64,000 bases of DNA, taken from NCBI RefSeq assembly GCF_003597395.2, contig NC_133774.1, forward strand, positions 51,080,947 to 51,144,946. Reading direction: 5' to 3'. Both the position numbers and the translations under genes were made by a program. Positions within the stretch are counted from its first letter, which is position 1. Every line of letters begins with the position of its first letter. The stretch is from Chelonoidis abingdonii. Lineage: Eukaryota > Chordata > Testudines > Testudinidae. The notes under the pieces are model-generated. The model ran no database searches. It worked only from the letters and a program-made list of their open reading frames with translations, and was not told where the DNA came from. This document shows positions 58,901 through 63,049 of this stretch, in pieces.

Positions 58901-59965
58901 ACAGATGGTGTCATATCAAGCATAAACCATTGCATATTTTTTTTTTTTTTTTAACTTTTAAGAACAGTTTCACTAGTACACAAGAGCAGCATAAATAAGC
59001 TAGAGAGCATTGCCCAGTTAAGCTGTATTTACAGTTACTTTGCAGTGCAAAGCAGACAAAAATGTATTGGTGATTCTGTCCAATTTTAGCATACTAGCTC
59101 ATCACAACCAACAAAATTTTTGCAAGCAAATTAGCTATAAAAGGAAGAATGGTGATCGGTTGAGTTATCTTTGACAACACAATGGGCCCACTTAAGAGTT
59201 AACTGAGCCATTGATCTGATCATGTCTCTAGCCAAACAACAATTAGATACAACTATTAATTTAATTTCAACTTAATTTCCTAAATACAGCCTAAGTACAA
59301 GATTTCAATGAATTCTACCTATATGGAAAGGCTGAAGACTCTGTTTTTCTGTTACTAAGATAATTCAGGACAAAGAAAATACTGACAGATGCTACACTTC
59401 TTATAGGATGCATTTTTTATTTAATTTGAAACTAACAAATTTACTCTGAATTTTCTGAAAATTCAATCTATACTCAAAGAGTACCTGCTGGAACTTTGGG
59501 GAAGATCTGTTGTATTTTTCATACGTAACAAAGAGCTTGAATCCCTGCTTTAGTACAAAATGGAATTCTACCTTAATTACAGAGCCACAACAGCTATCTC
59601 CATAATTGTTCCTCCAGTAAGACTGTATGAGTAAATGGATTTATGAACCATTTTATATTTCAACTGCACCTATTTCTGTAATCCTTTTTTCATATATCCA
59701 TGTGGATTTTATAACTGCTGCATAATCATGTAATTAAAAGCCTTACTGTAATATAATGCATTTTAAAAGATGCCAGAGTTAAGGCTGTTACTAGAACTTT
59801 AATTCTGTTAATGCAACATTCAGGTTGAAATCTTAATTGCATAAATGTTCAGGGATTAATAATTTTTCTTTTATACACATATTAACTTACCCAAGCTGCG
59901 TGTAATTGCTTGCTGATTTGGCTAACTTTGTCATTGACCTTGAATATGCCTCCTCTATTGCAGCC
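7811..59965 (-). CDS. FCHO2: FCHO2, partial (six F-BAR exons)
   Basis: FCHO2 is an early clathrin-mediated endocytosis adaptor. Its dimeric F-BAR domain binds and curves PI(4,5)P2-rich plasma membrane, and its C-terminal mu-homology domain recruits Eps15/intersectin and AP-2 (family knowledge). Six exons are seen on the minus strand, with consensus AG/GT borders and compatible phases: 75, 142, 153, 105, 99 and 97 nt, giving 223 whole codons plus split codons at each end. The translated pieces [47 protein letters not shown] and [12 protein letters not shown] match FCHO2 as I remember it. FCHO1 differs at many of these sites. No stop or frameshift interrupts the join. The start exon and membrane-tip region upstream, and the linker and mu-homology domain downstream, are outside the window. 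Confidence 0.95.
7908..8936. other. AT-rich intron, nothing recognised
   Basis: First kilobase of the 22.6-kb intron on the acceptor side of the 7811-7907 exon. There are short frames only and no repeat I can name. Confidence 0.5.
8937..9128. repeat. Palindromic interspersed repeat
   Basis: The two halves are imperfect reverse complements. The left half holds 'gcagcaaaaagtcctgtgg' and 'gagctttcgtggg'; the right half holds 'tgaaagctcatgc' and 'ccacaggactctttgctgc'. This is the common sauropsid repeat with 'gtgttagtctggatctgta' at one side. It can fold into a long hairpin. The class is uncertain. Confidence 0.7.
9129..9659. other. Intronic stretch, nothing recognised
   Basis: AT-rich sequence between the palindromic repeat and the first DIRS remnant. 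No gene seen. Confidence 0.45.
9660..13160 (-). mobile_element. Decayed DIRS-like retrotransposon (copy 1)
   Basis: The left side starts with an 'attacttaccc'-type end and a terminal-repeat-like segment ('cagtgtccatttgggccac' near 9725). Minus-strand gag remnants lie on the right. The order (terminal repeat and recombinase side on the left, gag on the right) matches the better preserved copy at 19820-25486. The reverse transcriptase section appears missing and no right inverted repeat was found, so the element is internally deleted and truncated. Confidence 0.55.
11152..13162 (-). pseudogene. DIRS gag-like remnant (copy 1)
   Basis: Minus-strand pieces at 11517-11152 contain [18 protein letters not shown]. 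This lines up with [17 protein letters not shown] of the copy-2 gag at about 23594-23214. Further fragments up to 13162 are open for at most 146 codons and broken by stops and shifts. The DIRS gag is thought to package the RNA; this copy cannot make a complete protein. Identification rests mainly on this one shared motif and on the matching element layout. Confidence 0.5.
13791..14880 (+). pseudogene. PIF/Harbinger transposase (HARBI1-like), broken
   Basis: The enzyme would cut and join element ends using a DDE triad. The first frame (13791-14285) includes [11 protein letters not shown] and FGVAKS, typical of this family, then shifts. Downstream, in other frames, VHDARIFRN begins at about 14529 (second Asp region) and MTVECAF at about 14750 (Glu region). 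The first-Asp motif near 14370 (GG..DG) is disrupted by a stop. Several frameshifts and stops make it non-functional. It is convergent with the Myb/SANT relic. Confidence 0.8.
16859..17179 (-). pseudogene. Myb/SANT-like DNA-binding protein of the Harbinger element
   Basis: PIF/Harbinger elements encode a second protein with a trihelix/Myb-SANT fold that helps the transposase enter the nucleus and find the element ends. Reading leftward from ATG at 17179-17177 gives [16 protein letters not shown], then [24 protein letters not shown] and [10 protein letters not shown], the hallmark pieces of this protein. Insertions and shifts (after NGEL, and near 16910) break the middle. The frame at 15560-15195 ([20 protein letters not shown]) belongs to the same transcript's 3' part. 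Confidence 0.8.
17498..18414. other. AT-rich intron, nothing recognised
   Basis: No exon or clear repeat was recognised. A short A-rich tract occurs near 18200-18230. Confidence 0.45.
18415..18560 (+). repeat. MIR-like ancient SINE
   Basis: It contains 'cccattttacagatgggga' (near 18480) followed by 'attgaggctcagcgattaagg', the conserved core of MIR-type SINEs. Confidence 0.6.
18561..19404. other. Very AT-rich intron, nothing recognised
   Basis: Contains runs such as 'tttaatttgatttatttaaa' (near 18750). No coding or structured RNA signal was seen. Confidence 0.45.
19405..19785 (-). repeat. MIR-like ancient SINE, interrupted
   Basis: 'cttcatctgtaaagtggtga' (near 19697) and 'ctcacagggttgt' are the reverse complement of a MIR core. 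'gccacagagttcctatgtga' near 19430 looks like its other side. The middle (about 19465-19680) is unrelated or diverged. Confidence 0.45.
19838..20035. repeat. DIRS copy 2 left inverted terminal repeat
   Basis: It is the reverse complement of 25262-25486 with scattered substitutions. Shared words are 'gctcatatccattccagtta', 'gatttttaccctagcaacac', 'ccctggagtgg' and 'cccagccacccttcagttcc'. Confidence 0.85.
20058..20165. repeat. DIRS copy 2 internal complementary region
   Basis: The first half (20058-20114, 'ggatatgagcaacacatctc' ... 'ggtgagtaac') is the reverse complement of the element's outer left end (about 19820-19876). The second half (20115-20165, 'ttcttcgagtgcttgctcat') equals the reverse complement of the outer right end. 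In the DIRS-1 model this region templates circularisation of the element. Confidence 0.8.
20084..21200 (-). pseudogene. DIRS tyrosine recombinase (copy 2), broken
   Basis: It would join the circular DNA intermediate to the chromosome. Reading from about 21130 leftward, [12 protein letters not shown] is the SAM-like N-terminal core-binding start. Near 20437-20084 the catalytic end is visible: [17 protein letters not shown] (HxxR box) and [11 protein letters not shown] with the candidate nucleophilic Tyr. At least one frameshift lies between the two parts (around 20950-21020), so no complete enzyme can be made. It lies between the RNase H relic and the internal complementary region. Confidence 0.75.
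21290..22900 (-). pseudogene. DIRS reverse transcriptase/RNase H (copy 2), broken
   Basis: This would copy element RNA into DNA. On the minus strand [13 protein letters not shown] (about 22740) precedes motif A KDAYFDI (about 22606-22586), motif B FGLSTAP and motif C YLDDWL (22422-22405). All three catalytic regions keep their Asp residues. In-frame stops occur at 22642-22640 (TAG) and 22444-22442 (TGA, possibly a decayed CGA). RNase H follows, with [14 protein letters not shown] near 21930. The usual acidic residues in the next motifs are replaced ([15 protein letters not shown]), so it looks dead. The frame then shifts toward HEWSLCPDV. Confidence 0.8.
22928..25100 (-). pseudogene. DIRS gag-like gene (copy 2), broken
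   Basis: The N-terminal piece (25100-24918) has Cys pairs in [17 protein letters not shown] and KCPICKAF, suggesting a zinc-binding knuckle. A charged Ser/Arg-rich stretch follows (about 24390-23860). Then comes [20 protein letters not shown] (23594 onward) and [17 protein letters not shown]. Stops and shifts separate these pieces. In DIRS elements this first gene is the structural (gag) protein. Its C-terminal part near 23100-22930 is Gln/Arg-rich. Confidence 0.7.
25262..25486. repeat. DIRS copy 2 right inverted terminal repeat
   Basis: It is complementary to 19838-20035. It ends with 'ggatatgagcaagcactcga' at about 25461-25480, whose reverse complement reappears inside the internal complementary region. 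Confidence 0.85.
25487..26165. other. AT-rich intron, nothing recognised
   Basis: No exon or named repeat seen. Confidence 0.45.
26166..26290 (+). repeat. Possible L2/CR1-type LINE 3' end
   Basis: 'gttgaaggcaggtatcttaa' and 'aaagcacctagcata' resemble the 3' ends of ancient L2-like LINEs. Short and diverged. Confidence 0.35.
26291..26719. other. Intronic stretch, nothing recognised
   Basis: Ends in a T-rich tract (26688-26720). No exon or named repeat seen. Confidence 0.4.
26720..26870 (+). repeat. MIR-like ancient SINE
   Basis: 'tcttacaaattgggaaacag' (near 26741) followed by 'cagaggcagaactgggagtg' and 'aatccaggtctccagac' follows the MIR consensus order. Confidence 0.6.
26991..27126 (+). 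mobile_element. Tigger/pogo-like MITE
   Basis: The ends are inverted ('acctctaccccgatataacg' at the left; 'gttatatcaggggagaagtg' at the right) with the internal phrase 'gagccaaaaaatcttaccgc'. The same family recurs in opposite orientation at 60336-60535. Confidence 0.7.
27217..27241. repeat. (AAT)n microsatellite
   Basis: Eight trinucleotide units, uninterrupted. Confidence 0.9.
27242..27712. other. Intronic stretch, nothing recognised
   Basis: No exon or named repeat seen. Confidence 0.4.
27713..28616 (-). mobile_element. Solo LTR (endogenous retroelement), 904 bp
   Basis: On the minus strand it starts TGTGATAAATGAAGG and ends CCTTGACA, the TG...CA borders of an LTR. Flanking GAAGG (27708-27712) and GAAGA (28617-28621) look like a 5-bp target duplication with one change. 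The minus strand carries AATAAAATTTA near 28082-28072 as a polyadenylation signal. No retroviral or gypsy coding region is adjacent, so it is a solo LTR left by recombination. It shares its terminal CCTTGACA with the LTR at 31504-32305, which suggests related families. Confidence 0.75.
28617..30527. other. AT-rich intron, nothing recognised
   Basis: No conserved frame, RNA gene or named repeat. The frame at 29930-30217 has no domain and no splice context and is not called a gene. Confidence 0.45.
30528..30626 (-). CDS. FCHO2: FCHO2 exon (F-BAR, about residues 201-233)
   Basis: The exon is 33 complete codons, with acceptor AG at 30628-30627 and donor GTGAGTG starting at 30527. It begins [20 protein letters not shown] and ends KEIHLQIGQ. 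It lies isolated between introns of 17.4 kb and 22.6 kb, flanked by two solo LTRs of opposite orientation. Confidence 0.95.
30627..31059. other. Intron upstream of the 30528-30626 exon
   Basis: The sequence just above 30626, read on the minus strand, ends in the acceptor with a pyrimidine-poor tract ('tatttactatacag'). Nothing else recognised. Confidence 0.5.
31060..31503 (+). mobile_element. L2 LINE, first part
   Basis: Translated pieces such as [14 protein letters not shown] (near 31115) and [12 protein letters not shown] match the endonuclease C-terminal region of L2-type LINEs as I remember it. It is interrupted by the solo LTR at 31504 and by DIRS copy 3, and resumes at 35050. Confidence 0.55.
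31504..32305 (+). mobile_element. Solo LTR, 802 bp, inserted in L2
   Basis: It starts TGTCATAAACAG and ends CCTTGACA, with the family phrase 'ctgacacctgaccagaggac' near 31570 and 'tactttcaaatcttggtgga' near 31603. Flanking pentamers CCAGA and CCGGC agree at three of five bases, compatible with an old duplication. No internal retroelement genes are present. Confidence 0.75.
32306..32370 (+). mobile_element. L2 LINE, short bridge
   Basis: 'ctatgagttctgccatcttc' and flanks read as the L2 segment between the LTR and DIRS copy 3. Confidence 0.4.
32371..35049 (-). mobile_element. DIRS retrotransposon, internally deleted (copy 3)
   Basis: The left end carries an inverted terminal repeat (about 32371-32590, 'gatgcttcacccatgcacct' region), then a complementary segment near 32590-32720. 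The right end (about 34850-35049, 'cctaaaatggagcacctaca', 'aagaactgcttcttc') is its reverse complement in degenerate form. Only about 2.7 kb remains, so most of gag-RT-recombinase is gone. The remaining frames are too broken to name. The copy sits inside an L2 LINE and hosts a MITE at 33923-34123. Confidence 0.7.
33923..34123. mobile_element. Harbinger-type MITE, internally deleted, nested in DIRS copy 3
   Basis: The left end 'ggcctggtctacactttgc' and right end 'attgtagacgtacc' are inverted. 'aaatcgatccccaatagatc' and 'gatcgctacccaccaatcc' match the MITE at 38148-38440 in reverse orientation. Confidence 0.65.
35050..36190 (+). mobile_element. L2 LINE, second part
   Basis: The translation gives [20 protein letters not shown] near 35093, then a segment matching the start of an L2 reverse transcriptase. 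Near 36010 'aatgctactgcaaagatcat' continues with 'ttttcctagcccactgcttt', a characteristic L2 segment. Stops interrupt the frame. The 208-codon frame at 34934-35560 is a by-product spanning the DIRS/L2 junction. Confidence 0.7.
36191..37339. other. AT-rich intron, nothing firmly recognised
   Basis: A faint DIRS-end-like word ('gttacttgcccagaactgta' at 36661) has no partner. No exon seen. Confidence 0.4.
37340..37509 (-). mobile_element. tRNA-derived SINE with CR1-like tail
   Basis: Reading the minus strand from 37509, 'tagctaagtggttcgagca' looks like a pol III A box and 'gagttcaatcc' like a B box. The body follows, then a tail ending 'gatattctatgat', the 3' signature of CR1. The anticodon region is shortened, so this is not a tRNA gene. 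Sharing a LINE tail lets such SINEs borrow the CR1 enzyme (family knowledge). Confidence 0.65.
37510..38144. other. Intronic stretch, nothing recognised
   Basis: T-rich tracts occur near 37740-37770. No gene. Confidence 0.45.
38148..38440. mobile_element. Harbinger-type MITE with internal palindromes
   Basis: The ends are GGGTATGTCTTCACTA and, on the other strand, GGGCTGGTCTAAACT. A flanking TAT at 38145-38147 and 38441-38443 gives a 3-bp duplication. Two internal inverted repeats are visible: around 38199-38245 ('gatatatcgcgtc' with 'gatgcgatatat') and around 38368-38404 ('acttcagctacg' with 'gtagctgaagt'). Confidence 0.8.
38460..39530 (+). mobile_element. CR1 LINE 3' part, split by a Tigger-like element
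   Basis: ORF2 pieces are readable. [12 protein letters not shown] and [11 protein letters not shown] (about 38519-38616) form the reverse transcriptase motif C (FVDD) region, followed by [13 protein letters not shown]. After the insertion at 38787-39089, [19 protein letters not shown] and [20 protein letters not shown] continue. Stops and shifts make it non-coding. CR1 similarity fades after 39530. Confidence 0.85.
38787..39089. mobile_element. Tigger/mariner-like MITE inserted in CR1
   Basis: Inverted ends: CAGTAAAACCTCAGAGTTAC at the left and, on the other strand, CAGGAGAACCTCAGAGTTAT at the right. TA is duplicated at 38785-38786 and 39090-39091. Removing the element and one TA leaves an uninterrupted CR1 segment ('ggagtactgtggaaagg'). 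Confidence 0.85.
39531..39974. other. Intronic stretch with a possible MITE end
   Basis: 'agggtttgtctacacttaaa' at about 39714 matches the left end of turtle-type MITEs, but no right end was found before 39960. Otherwise nothing. Confidence 0.35.
39975..42500 (-). mobile_element. Decayed DIRS-like retrotransposon (copy 4)
   Basis: Around 40330-40560 the plus strand ('ggctccattagcttcaggag', 'gttgaggtctcatcttgggg') parallels the recombinase region of copy 5 near 44330-44370. A gag-like minus frame follows to about 42100. The right flank to 42500 ('acatggctatgcaaaagat' and 'gtgcacacaaggcacatg') may be a worn terminal repeat. The reverse transcriptase is missing. Borders are approximate. Confidence 0.5.
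40797..41255 (-). pseudogene. DIRS gag-like fragment (copy 4)
   Basis: Open for 152 codons on the minus strand, from [13 protein letters not shown] to SWHKAGNHP. It is rich in Ser, Pro and Arg. Its position and composition resemble the middle of the copy-2 gag (Ser/Arg stretch at about 24390-23860), but no conserved motif is decisive. It has no upstream methionine context or neighbours that would support a host gene. I treat it as transposon debris with low confidence in the exact family. Confidence 0.35.
42501..43052. other. Intronic stretch, nothing recognised
   Basis: No exon or named repeat between the two DIRS copies. Confidence 0.4.
43053..43352. repeat. DIRS family X left terminal repeat and complementary arm
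   Basis: 'ggttacttacctgtaac' and 'gttcttcaagatgtgtggtt' at the start are complemented by 'aaggaccacacaccacgaac' and 'gttataggtaag' at the end, forming a hairpin. The body matches the reverse complement of 46695-46910 ('agtagtgtccgttggtc', 'ggggtggactgac'). Confidence 0.8.
43355..43640. repeat. DIRS family Y left terminal repeat and complementary arm
   Basis: 'gttactcacctttttgtaac' and 'ttcttcgagatgtgttgctc' parallel the copy-2 left end at 19820-19876. 'aatatgagcaatacatctcg' near 43590 is the complementary arm. Confidence 0.8.
43707..44996 (-). pseudogene. DIRS tyrosine recombinase (copy 5), broken
   Basis: A long frame (44996-44367) gives [38 protein letters not shown] and [18 protein letters not shown], the N-terminal core-binding half. 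The C-terminal catalytic half is in a second frame (44021-43707) with [31 protein letters not shown] (HxxR) and [11 protein letters not shown] (candidate Tyr). The 44366-44022 link is disrupted. It is the best preserved recombinase in the window but is not intact. Confidence 0.75.
45000..46680 (-). pseudogene. DIRS reverse transcriptase/RNase H (copy 5), broken
   Basis: [19 protein letters not shown] (from about 46390) is followed, after a frame change, by the motif A segment SLKDGYFHI (about 46170). Motif C reads YPYLDGG (about 45990-45968) because one base is missing just after the first Asp codon, throwing the frame. The next frame continues [19 protein letters not shown] (45905 onward). 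The RNase H end with [13 protein letters not shown] (about 45120) is recognisable. It is not functional and directly abuts the family-X right repeat without gag. Confidence 0.75.
46911..48063. other. AT-rich intron, nothing recognised
   Basis: No exon or named repeat. The region directly below 48064 begins with the donor GTAAGT on the minus strand. Confidence 0.45.
48064..48168 (-). CDS. FCHO2: FCHO2 exon (F-BAR, about residues 166-200)
   Basis: The exon is 35 complete codons with acceptor AG at 48170-48169 and donor GTAAGT starting at 48063. It begins [19 protein letters not shown] and ends KKMMETAQ. It differs from the remembered human protein at a few sites (AAA for ALA in the middle), as expected for an orthologue at reptile distance. 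Both phases are 0. Confidence 0.95.
48169..48730. other. Intron upstream of the 48064-48168 exon
   Basis: Nothing else recognised. Confidence 0.45.
48731..48769. repeat. (GATA)n microsatellite
   Basis: Tandem GATA units with one GATATA interruption. Confidence 0.9.
48940..49835 (+). mobile_element. CR1-like LINE 3' end, split by a hAT element
   Basis: The left piece (about 48940-49034, 'accaagattgactgtttgtc') and right piece (49739-49835, 'agactagatgatcacaatgg', 'tccattctgaac') join into the common sauropsid LINE 3' end. They are interrupted only by the hAT element and its duplication. Confidence 0.75.
49035..49730. mobile_element. Non-autonomous hAT element, 696 bp, GC-rich
   Basis: The ends are inverted: CAGGGATGGGCAAATTTTTT and, on the other strand, CAGGGGAGGGCAAACTA. 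A perfect 8-bp duplication CTCTAGTT lies at 49027-49034 and 49731-49738, diagnostic of hAT transposition. The interior is GC-rich with 'gggttggggtg'-type words. The short frames inside (for example 48962-49537) are not genes. Confidence 0.92.
49836..50399. other. AT-rich intron, nothing recognised
   Basis: No exon or named repeat. Confidence 0.45.
50400..50545. repeat. Possible half of a palindromic MITE
   Basis: 'cactgctgtatgaacccaag' and 'gcgcagatgtaccct' resemble one arm of the MITE family at 53297-53588. The matching left terminus was not found. Confidence 0.4.
50546..51700. other. Intronic stretch, nothing recognised
   Basis: No exon or firm repeat. A 'gttggtaaccctagccctgg' word near 50798 is typical of transposon ends but is isolated. 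Confidence 0.4.
51701..53296. other. Probable decayed retroelement, unclassified
   Basis: It has higher GC than its surroundings and reads like worn transposon sequence. The phrases 'ttgattgtcccgaggaaaat' (near 52959) and 'ctccatggaatggaaaaccc' recall RT regions of turtle elements. No domain could be translated. Frames stay under 100 codons. Confidence 0.3.
53297..53588. mobile_element. Palindromic MITE
   Basis: The left end 'agggtatgtctacactgcaa' plus 'gcctgcagcac' matches, in inverted order, the right end 'gtgctgcaggattttctttg' plus 'atatagatacactct'. The inner arms ('gtgtagacgttcctg' with 'aggaacatctatac') are also complementary, so the whole element can fold on itself. Confidence 0.8.
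53637..55957 (+). mobile_element. PIF/Harbinger element, internally deleted (second copy)
   Basis: The left end 'gcctgatctacactacaagt' and right end (other strand 'atgcctacactatgggatt') are weakly inverted. The interior has the family's 5' segment, a Myb/SANT relic from 53999 and a downstream segment with 'gcaataaagtcagtg' near 55050. 'cagcagcatccagtagatat' near 55526 mirrors, on the other strand, 'gtctactggatgctgctggc' near 54451. The transposase gene is missing. Confidence 0.65.
53999..54260 (+). pseudogene. Myb/SANT-like gene of the second Harbinger, broken
   Basis: It would be the DNA-binding partner of the Harbinger transposase. ATG at 53999 opens [14 protein letters not shown] and meets TGA at once where the family continues with a charged helix. 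In shifted frames [20 protein letters not shown] and [15 protein letters not shown] remain recognisable up to about 54240. It parallels the Harbinger relic at 17179-16859 (shared KRAPAW and RVKVKEL/CVKLKEL motifs) but comes from a different subfamily. Non-functional. Confidence 0.75.
55958..57011. other. AT-rich intron, nothing recognised
   Basis: Immediately downstream (in gene sense) of the 57012-57164 exon. No extra exon. Confidence 0.5.
57012..57164 (-). CDS. FCHO2: FCHO2 exon (F-BAR, about residues 115-165)
   Basis: The exon is 51 complete codons (phase 0 at both ends), from acceptor CAG ending at 57165 to donor GTAATT starting at 57011. It begins [16 protein letters not shown] and ends [11 protein letters not shown], again Lys/Glu-rich helix. 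Phase-0 ends mean that skipping this exon would preserve the frame. Confidence 0.95.
57257..57398 (-). CDS. FCHO2: FCHO2 exon (F-BAR, about residues 67-114)
   Basis: Acceptor AG is at 57400-57399 and donor GTTACT starts at 57256. The first base completes Gly, then 47 codons follow, starting [10 protein letters not shown] and including [19 protein letters not shown], ending HKK. The charged, helical composition fits the elongated F-BAR coiled coil. It is separated from the next exon by only a 92-bp intron. The donor GTTACT is weaker than the GTAAGT-like donors of several neighbouring exons. Confidence 0.95.
57399..59890. other. FCHO2 intron, 2.5 kb, nothing recognised
   Basis: AT-rich. A T-run occurs near 58938-58953. 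No exon or clear repeat. Confidence 0.5.
59891..59965 (-). CDS. FCHO2: FCHO2 exon (F-BAR, about residues 43-67)
   Basis: On the minus strand the exon runs from an acceptor AG at 59967-59966 to a donor GTAAGTT starting at 59890. It opens with one base completing a split codon, then reads [13 protein letters not shown], later SASNYTQLG, and ends in two bases of a Gly codon completed by the next exon. This belongs to the first long helix region of the F-BAR domain. The preceding exon (the WGEKNSGF region in the family) was searched for by eye in 59966-64000 and not found, so it lies beyond the window. Confidence 0.93.
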
Positions 59966-60335
59966 CTGTTAAAAACAAAACATACAAAGTTCCTAATGTT
60001 AAGTAATCCAAAACACAAATCAATAAAGCTATTAGGATCCATGAAGATATATGCTTTAAAGGAAGAGCAAAGGAAACACAGCTTATGTTGTATTGTTTTA
60101 AAATGACAAAGGCAGTGTTTTCAGTGCACACTCATAAAATCCACCACCAAATTACATATTGTGTTCTAAAAGTCAGAGATGGTGAATAGTGTGGCAGAAT
60201 AGTCCTTACAAACACTGAAGAAACTCAACTTATGGTACTTTTATCAAACTGTCTCAAGAGCTTCACAATAAGGTGGGAAGGGGGAACCATTCTGCATCCA
60301 AACGCTGCTGGATGATTTGTCAAAGGCTGTTTTAG

Positions 60336-60535
60336 GACACCTCCACACTGATATAACATAATCCAATATAACATGACTTCAAATATAATGCGGTAAAGCT
60401 GCGCTCTGGGGGGGCAGGGGGCAGCGGCTGTGCACTCCAGTGGATCACAGCAAGTTCGATATAATACGGTTTCACCTATAACGCGATAAGATTTTTTGGC
60501 TCCTGAGGACAGCGTTATATCGAGGTAGAGGTGTA
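60336..60535 (-). mobile_element. Tigger/pogo-like MITE
   Basis: 'gataagattttttggctcct' and 'agcgttatatcgaggtagag' are the reverse complement of the copy at 26991-27126. The left end 'acacctccacactgatataa' pairs with the right end 'cgaggtagaggtgta'. This copy is longer and keeps the GC-rich centre ('gctctgggggggcaggggg'). Confidence 0.75.
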
Positions 60536-61863
60536 CTATAAATTTCTGAATTACAGAGTAGTGCAATTGTAACACATGCTTTTACAAGATATTAAATGAC
60601 ATTCAAATAGACAAATATTAAAAATAAACAAAGCAATCACACATTAATTGGTGAAGTTGCACTAAAAAGATATTTAAAAGAGAAATTCTAAGAACTAGCT
60701 CATCTTTTAAGATCCCTCTGAACTGCTACAATGGCATACTGTGATTTTACGTGTTGATTGGGGTTGGAGTAACAGCATGGTAGGAATAATGTCATCATGG
60801 TATTCAGAGTGCTTTTGTTTGAATGACCTGAGAAATATTTTTGGAGAAGTTCATCTGCACATATTGAATTATTTTCCACCTTCATTTTTCCTCATTTAGT
60901 GAGTTAATCTCTTTTGAAACCAAGTAAGCCTCACAAGAACTGACATATTTTATTTTCCTACTTATTAGATCAATTGTTAAAATCTTGAAATGTTGTAGGG
61001 GAAGATTATAGAATTTTCCAGCCCAGTTGTCTTGATTATAGCTGCTCATTCCTGAAGGGTGGTTTCTGATTTTCCCTTGTAATGGGAATTTCTAGGCAAA
61101 GGCATTTCCTTTGGTAATATGACATCCAGAAAGAAGTAATCACTTAAGAAATTTCACCAGAGAGCACGAAGATCAATTTATTCAACTCCCAGTAAGATGA
61201 CTAGGGAGGAGAAGACTCCATATATGAGTTCCCCTCTGTCTCATCCTTACCCTCCAAAACGAAGATCCAGCCTAAATGCTGGACTCAGTTTTTATTTAAT
61301 TCTGATAGGGAATGTACATTAAATACATTTTATAATTCAGACAAAACAATGGGTCAAAAACTTGATGTTTTACCTCGGATTTAAAAAAATGCAAGATCTG
61401 TAGAACATTTTAAGAGGCATCACTAGAACATTAAAAACAGATCTGCAGATATCTTTCTAAGAAAACACTGCTATGAGTAAGGGCTTGGATTGTCATTTTA
61501 AAGGAAGAGGCTTCAAGAGATCATTGTTTTATTACTTTGTATGTTTATTAAGAAGAAATTTAAATGAGCAAATTTGAAACTACAGTGATAGAAAAGGCTT
61601 TCCACTTACAAATATGATAGTTTATTTCAAAAAATTCTTTTTTACTTTTTAAGGGTCTCCAAGTTAATGTTACCTGATGTCACCAGGGAAACAAAGTAGT
61701 ATATTTTCATGAAATCTGAAAATTTTATGTACTAGAAATTTGCCAACTTAATATTTGATTGTTTATACATTCACATTTTCCTTTCTCCTCCTTTTTGATG
61801 TTTCTGCTCTTCTATTAACTGTATGGCTGAAAAATTTGTCCTTCATTATACCACATCACAAAG
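60536..61863. other. AT-rich intron, nothing recognised
   Basis: Part of the intron upstream of the 59891-59965 exon. No preceding FCHO2 exon was found here. Confidence 0.45.
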
Positions 61864-62121
61864 GCCAGGTCTACACTATAAACTTACATCAGTATAAATA
61901 TGTTGGTCAGGGGCAGGAAAAAGCTACACCCTTGAAAGACACACAGTTTTACCAACCTAACCCCGAATGTAGACAGTGCTATGTCCACAAAAGGGCTTCC
62001 TCTGTCAACATAGCTACCACCTCTCGCGGAGGTGAATTAACTATGCCAACGGGAGAAGCTCTCCCATCAGCGTAGCAGCATCTTCACTAAAGCACTGCAC
62101 CTTTTTACGTGTAGACCTGCC
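61864..62121. mobile_element. MITE, 258 bp
   Basis: Inverted ends GCCAGGTCTACACTA and, on the other strand, GGCAGGTCTACACGT. CAAAG flanks both sides (61859-61863 and 62122-62126). Confidence 0.8.
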
Positions 62122-62154
62122 CAAAGAACATTAAAATGTGTGTTTATGTATTAT

Positions 62155-62171
62155 ACACACACACACACACT
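62155..62171. repeat. (CA)n microsatellite
   Basis: Short dinucleotide run. Confidence 0.8.
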
Positions 62172-63049
62172 TATTATAATCATCATATATTATTTACTAG
62201 ATTTGTCAGGTTATAACGGTGGCTCAGTGCCTTATTCTACACAAGACTGACCAAAAGTTTGTGGCCTCTTCTCCAATTCAGACCTTGCTAGCCTTTTATC
62301 TATGACTTTGTCACCATGAGGCTGGCTCACTATAATGTACCTGACTTGAGGATGCCCATAAATATCACCATAAAGTCCTACTTGGTGCAGGATGCTGCTG
62401 CTTTCCACCACCATGAGCATGTAACATTTTCACTTCACGCTCTCCATTAACCGTACCTATTTGCTTCCTGGTGCAATCTGATTTGCTGGCTACATTCTAT
62501 AAAGACCTGAATGATCTGGGATCCATTTATTTGAGATGGTGCCTCTCCTAATCTGCTGCACATTTAAGATTAGATGTGGCACAACTGTTGATTCCTTCAG
62601 ATGGCTCTCTATGGCTTTTCCAGCAAAGGTTCCTTCCTATGAAATTCACTCTAACAGCTGCTCTGAATAAGTTTACTGACTTCAAGGTGCAATCCATGCT
62701 GTGGTCCAGCAGGGTTTAAACTGAGTTTTAGGTACCAGTAAGGTGGTTGCTTGTGTTCACATCAATTAGTTGTTAATGTATACAAAAATGTATACAAACA
62801 CAATCCAAGCAGTCACATAGCTCATCTACAATGTATCCCCAATAGTTAAACTGGGGGTTTTCAAAGAGAGGAAAAATTGTGGGGCAGCCCACCTTTTCGT
62901 TGCTTTTCATCCCTTTAAGAGCAAAACTTCTACTAGGAAACTGAGCCAGAATAGAGTGAGGAGCTCTAAGTTTCAGTGGAAAGAAGAGTACCAACTCACC
63001 AACACAACGAGGATGTTTTTAAAGTATGTCCAAAGCAGTCAGGTAACAA
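62172..63049. other. Intronic stretch, nothing recognised
   Basis: The 62260-62720 part has a repeat-like, more GC-balanced texture but could not be named. Confidence 0.4.
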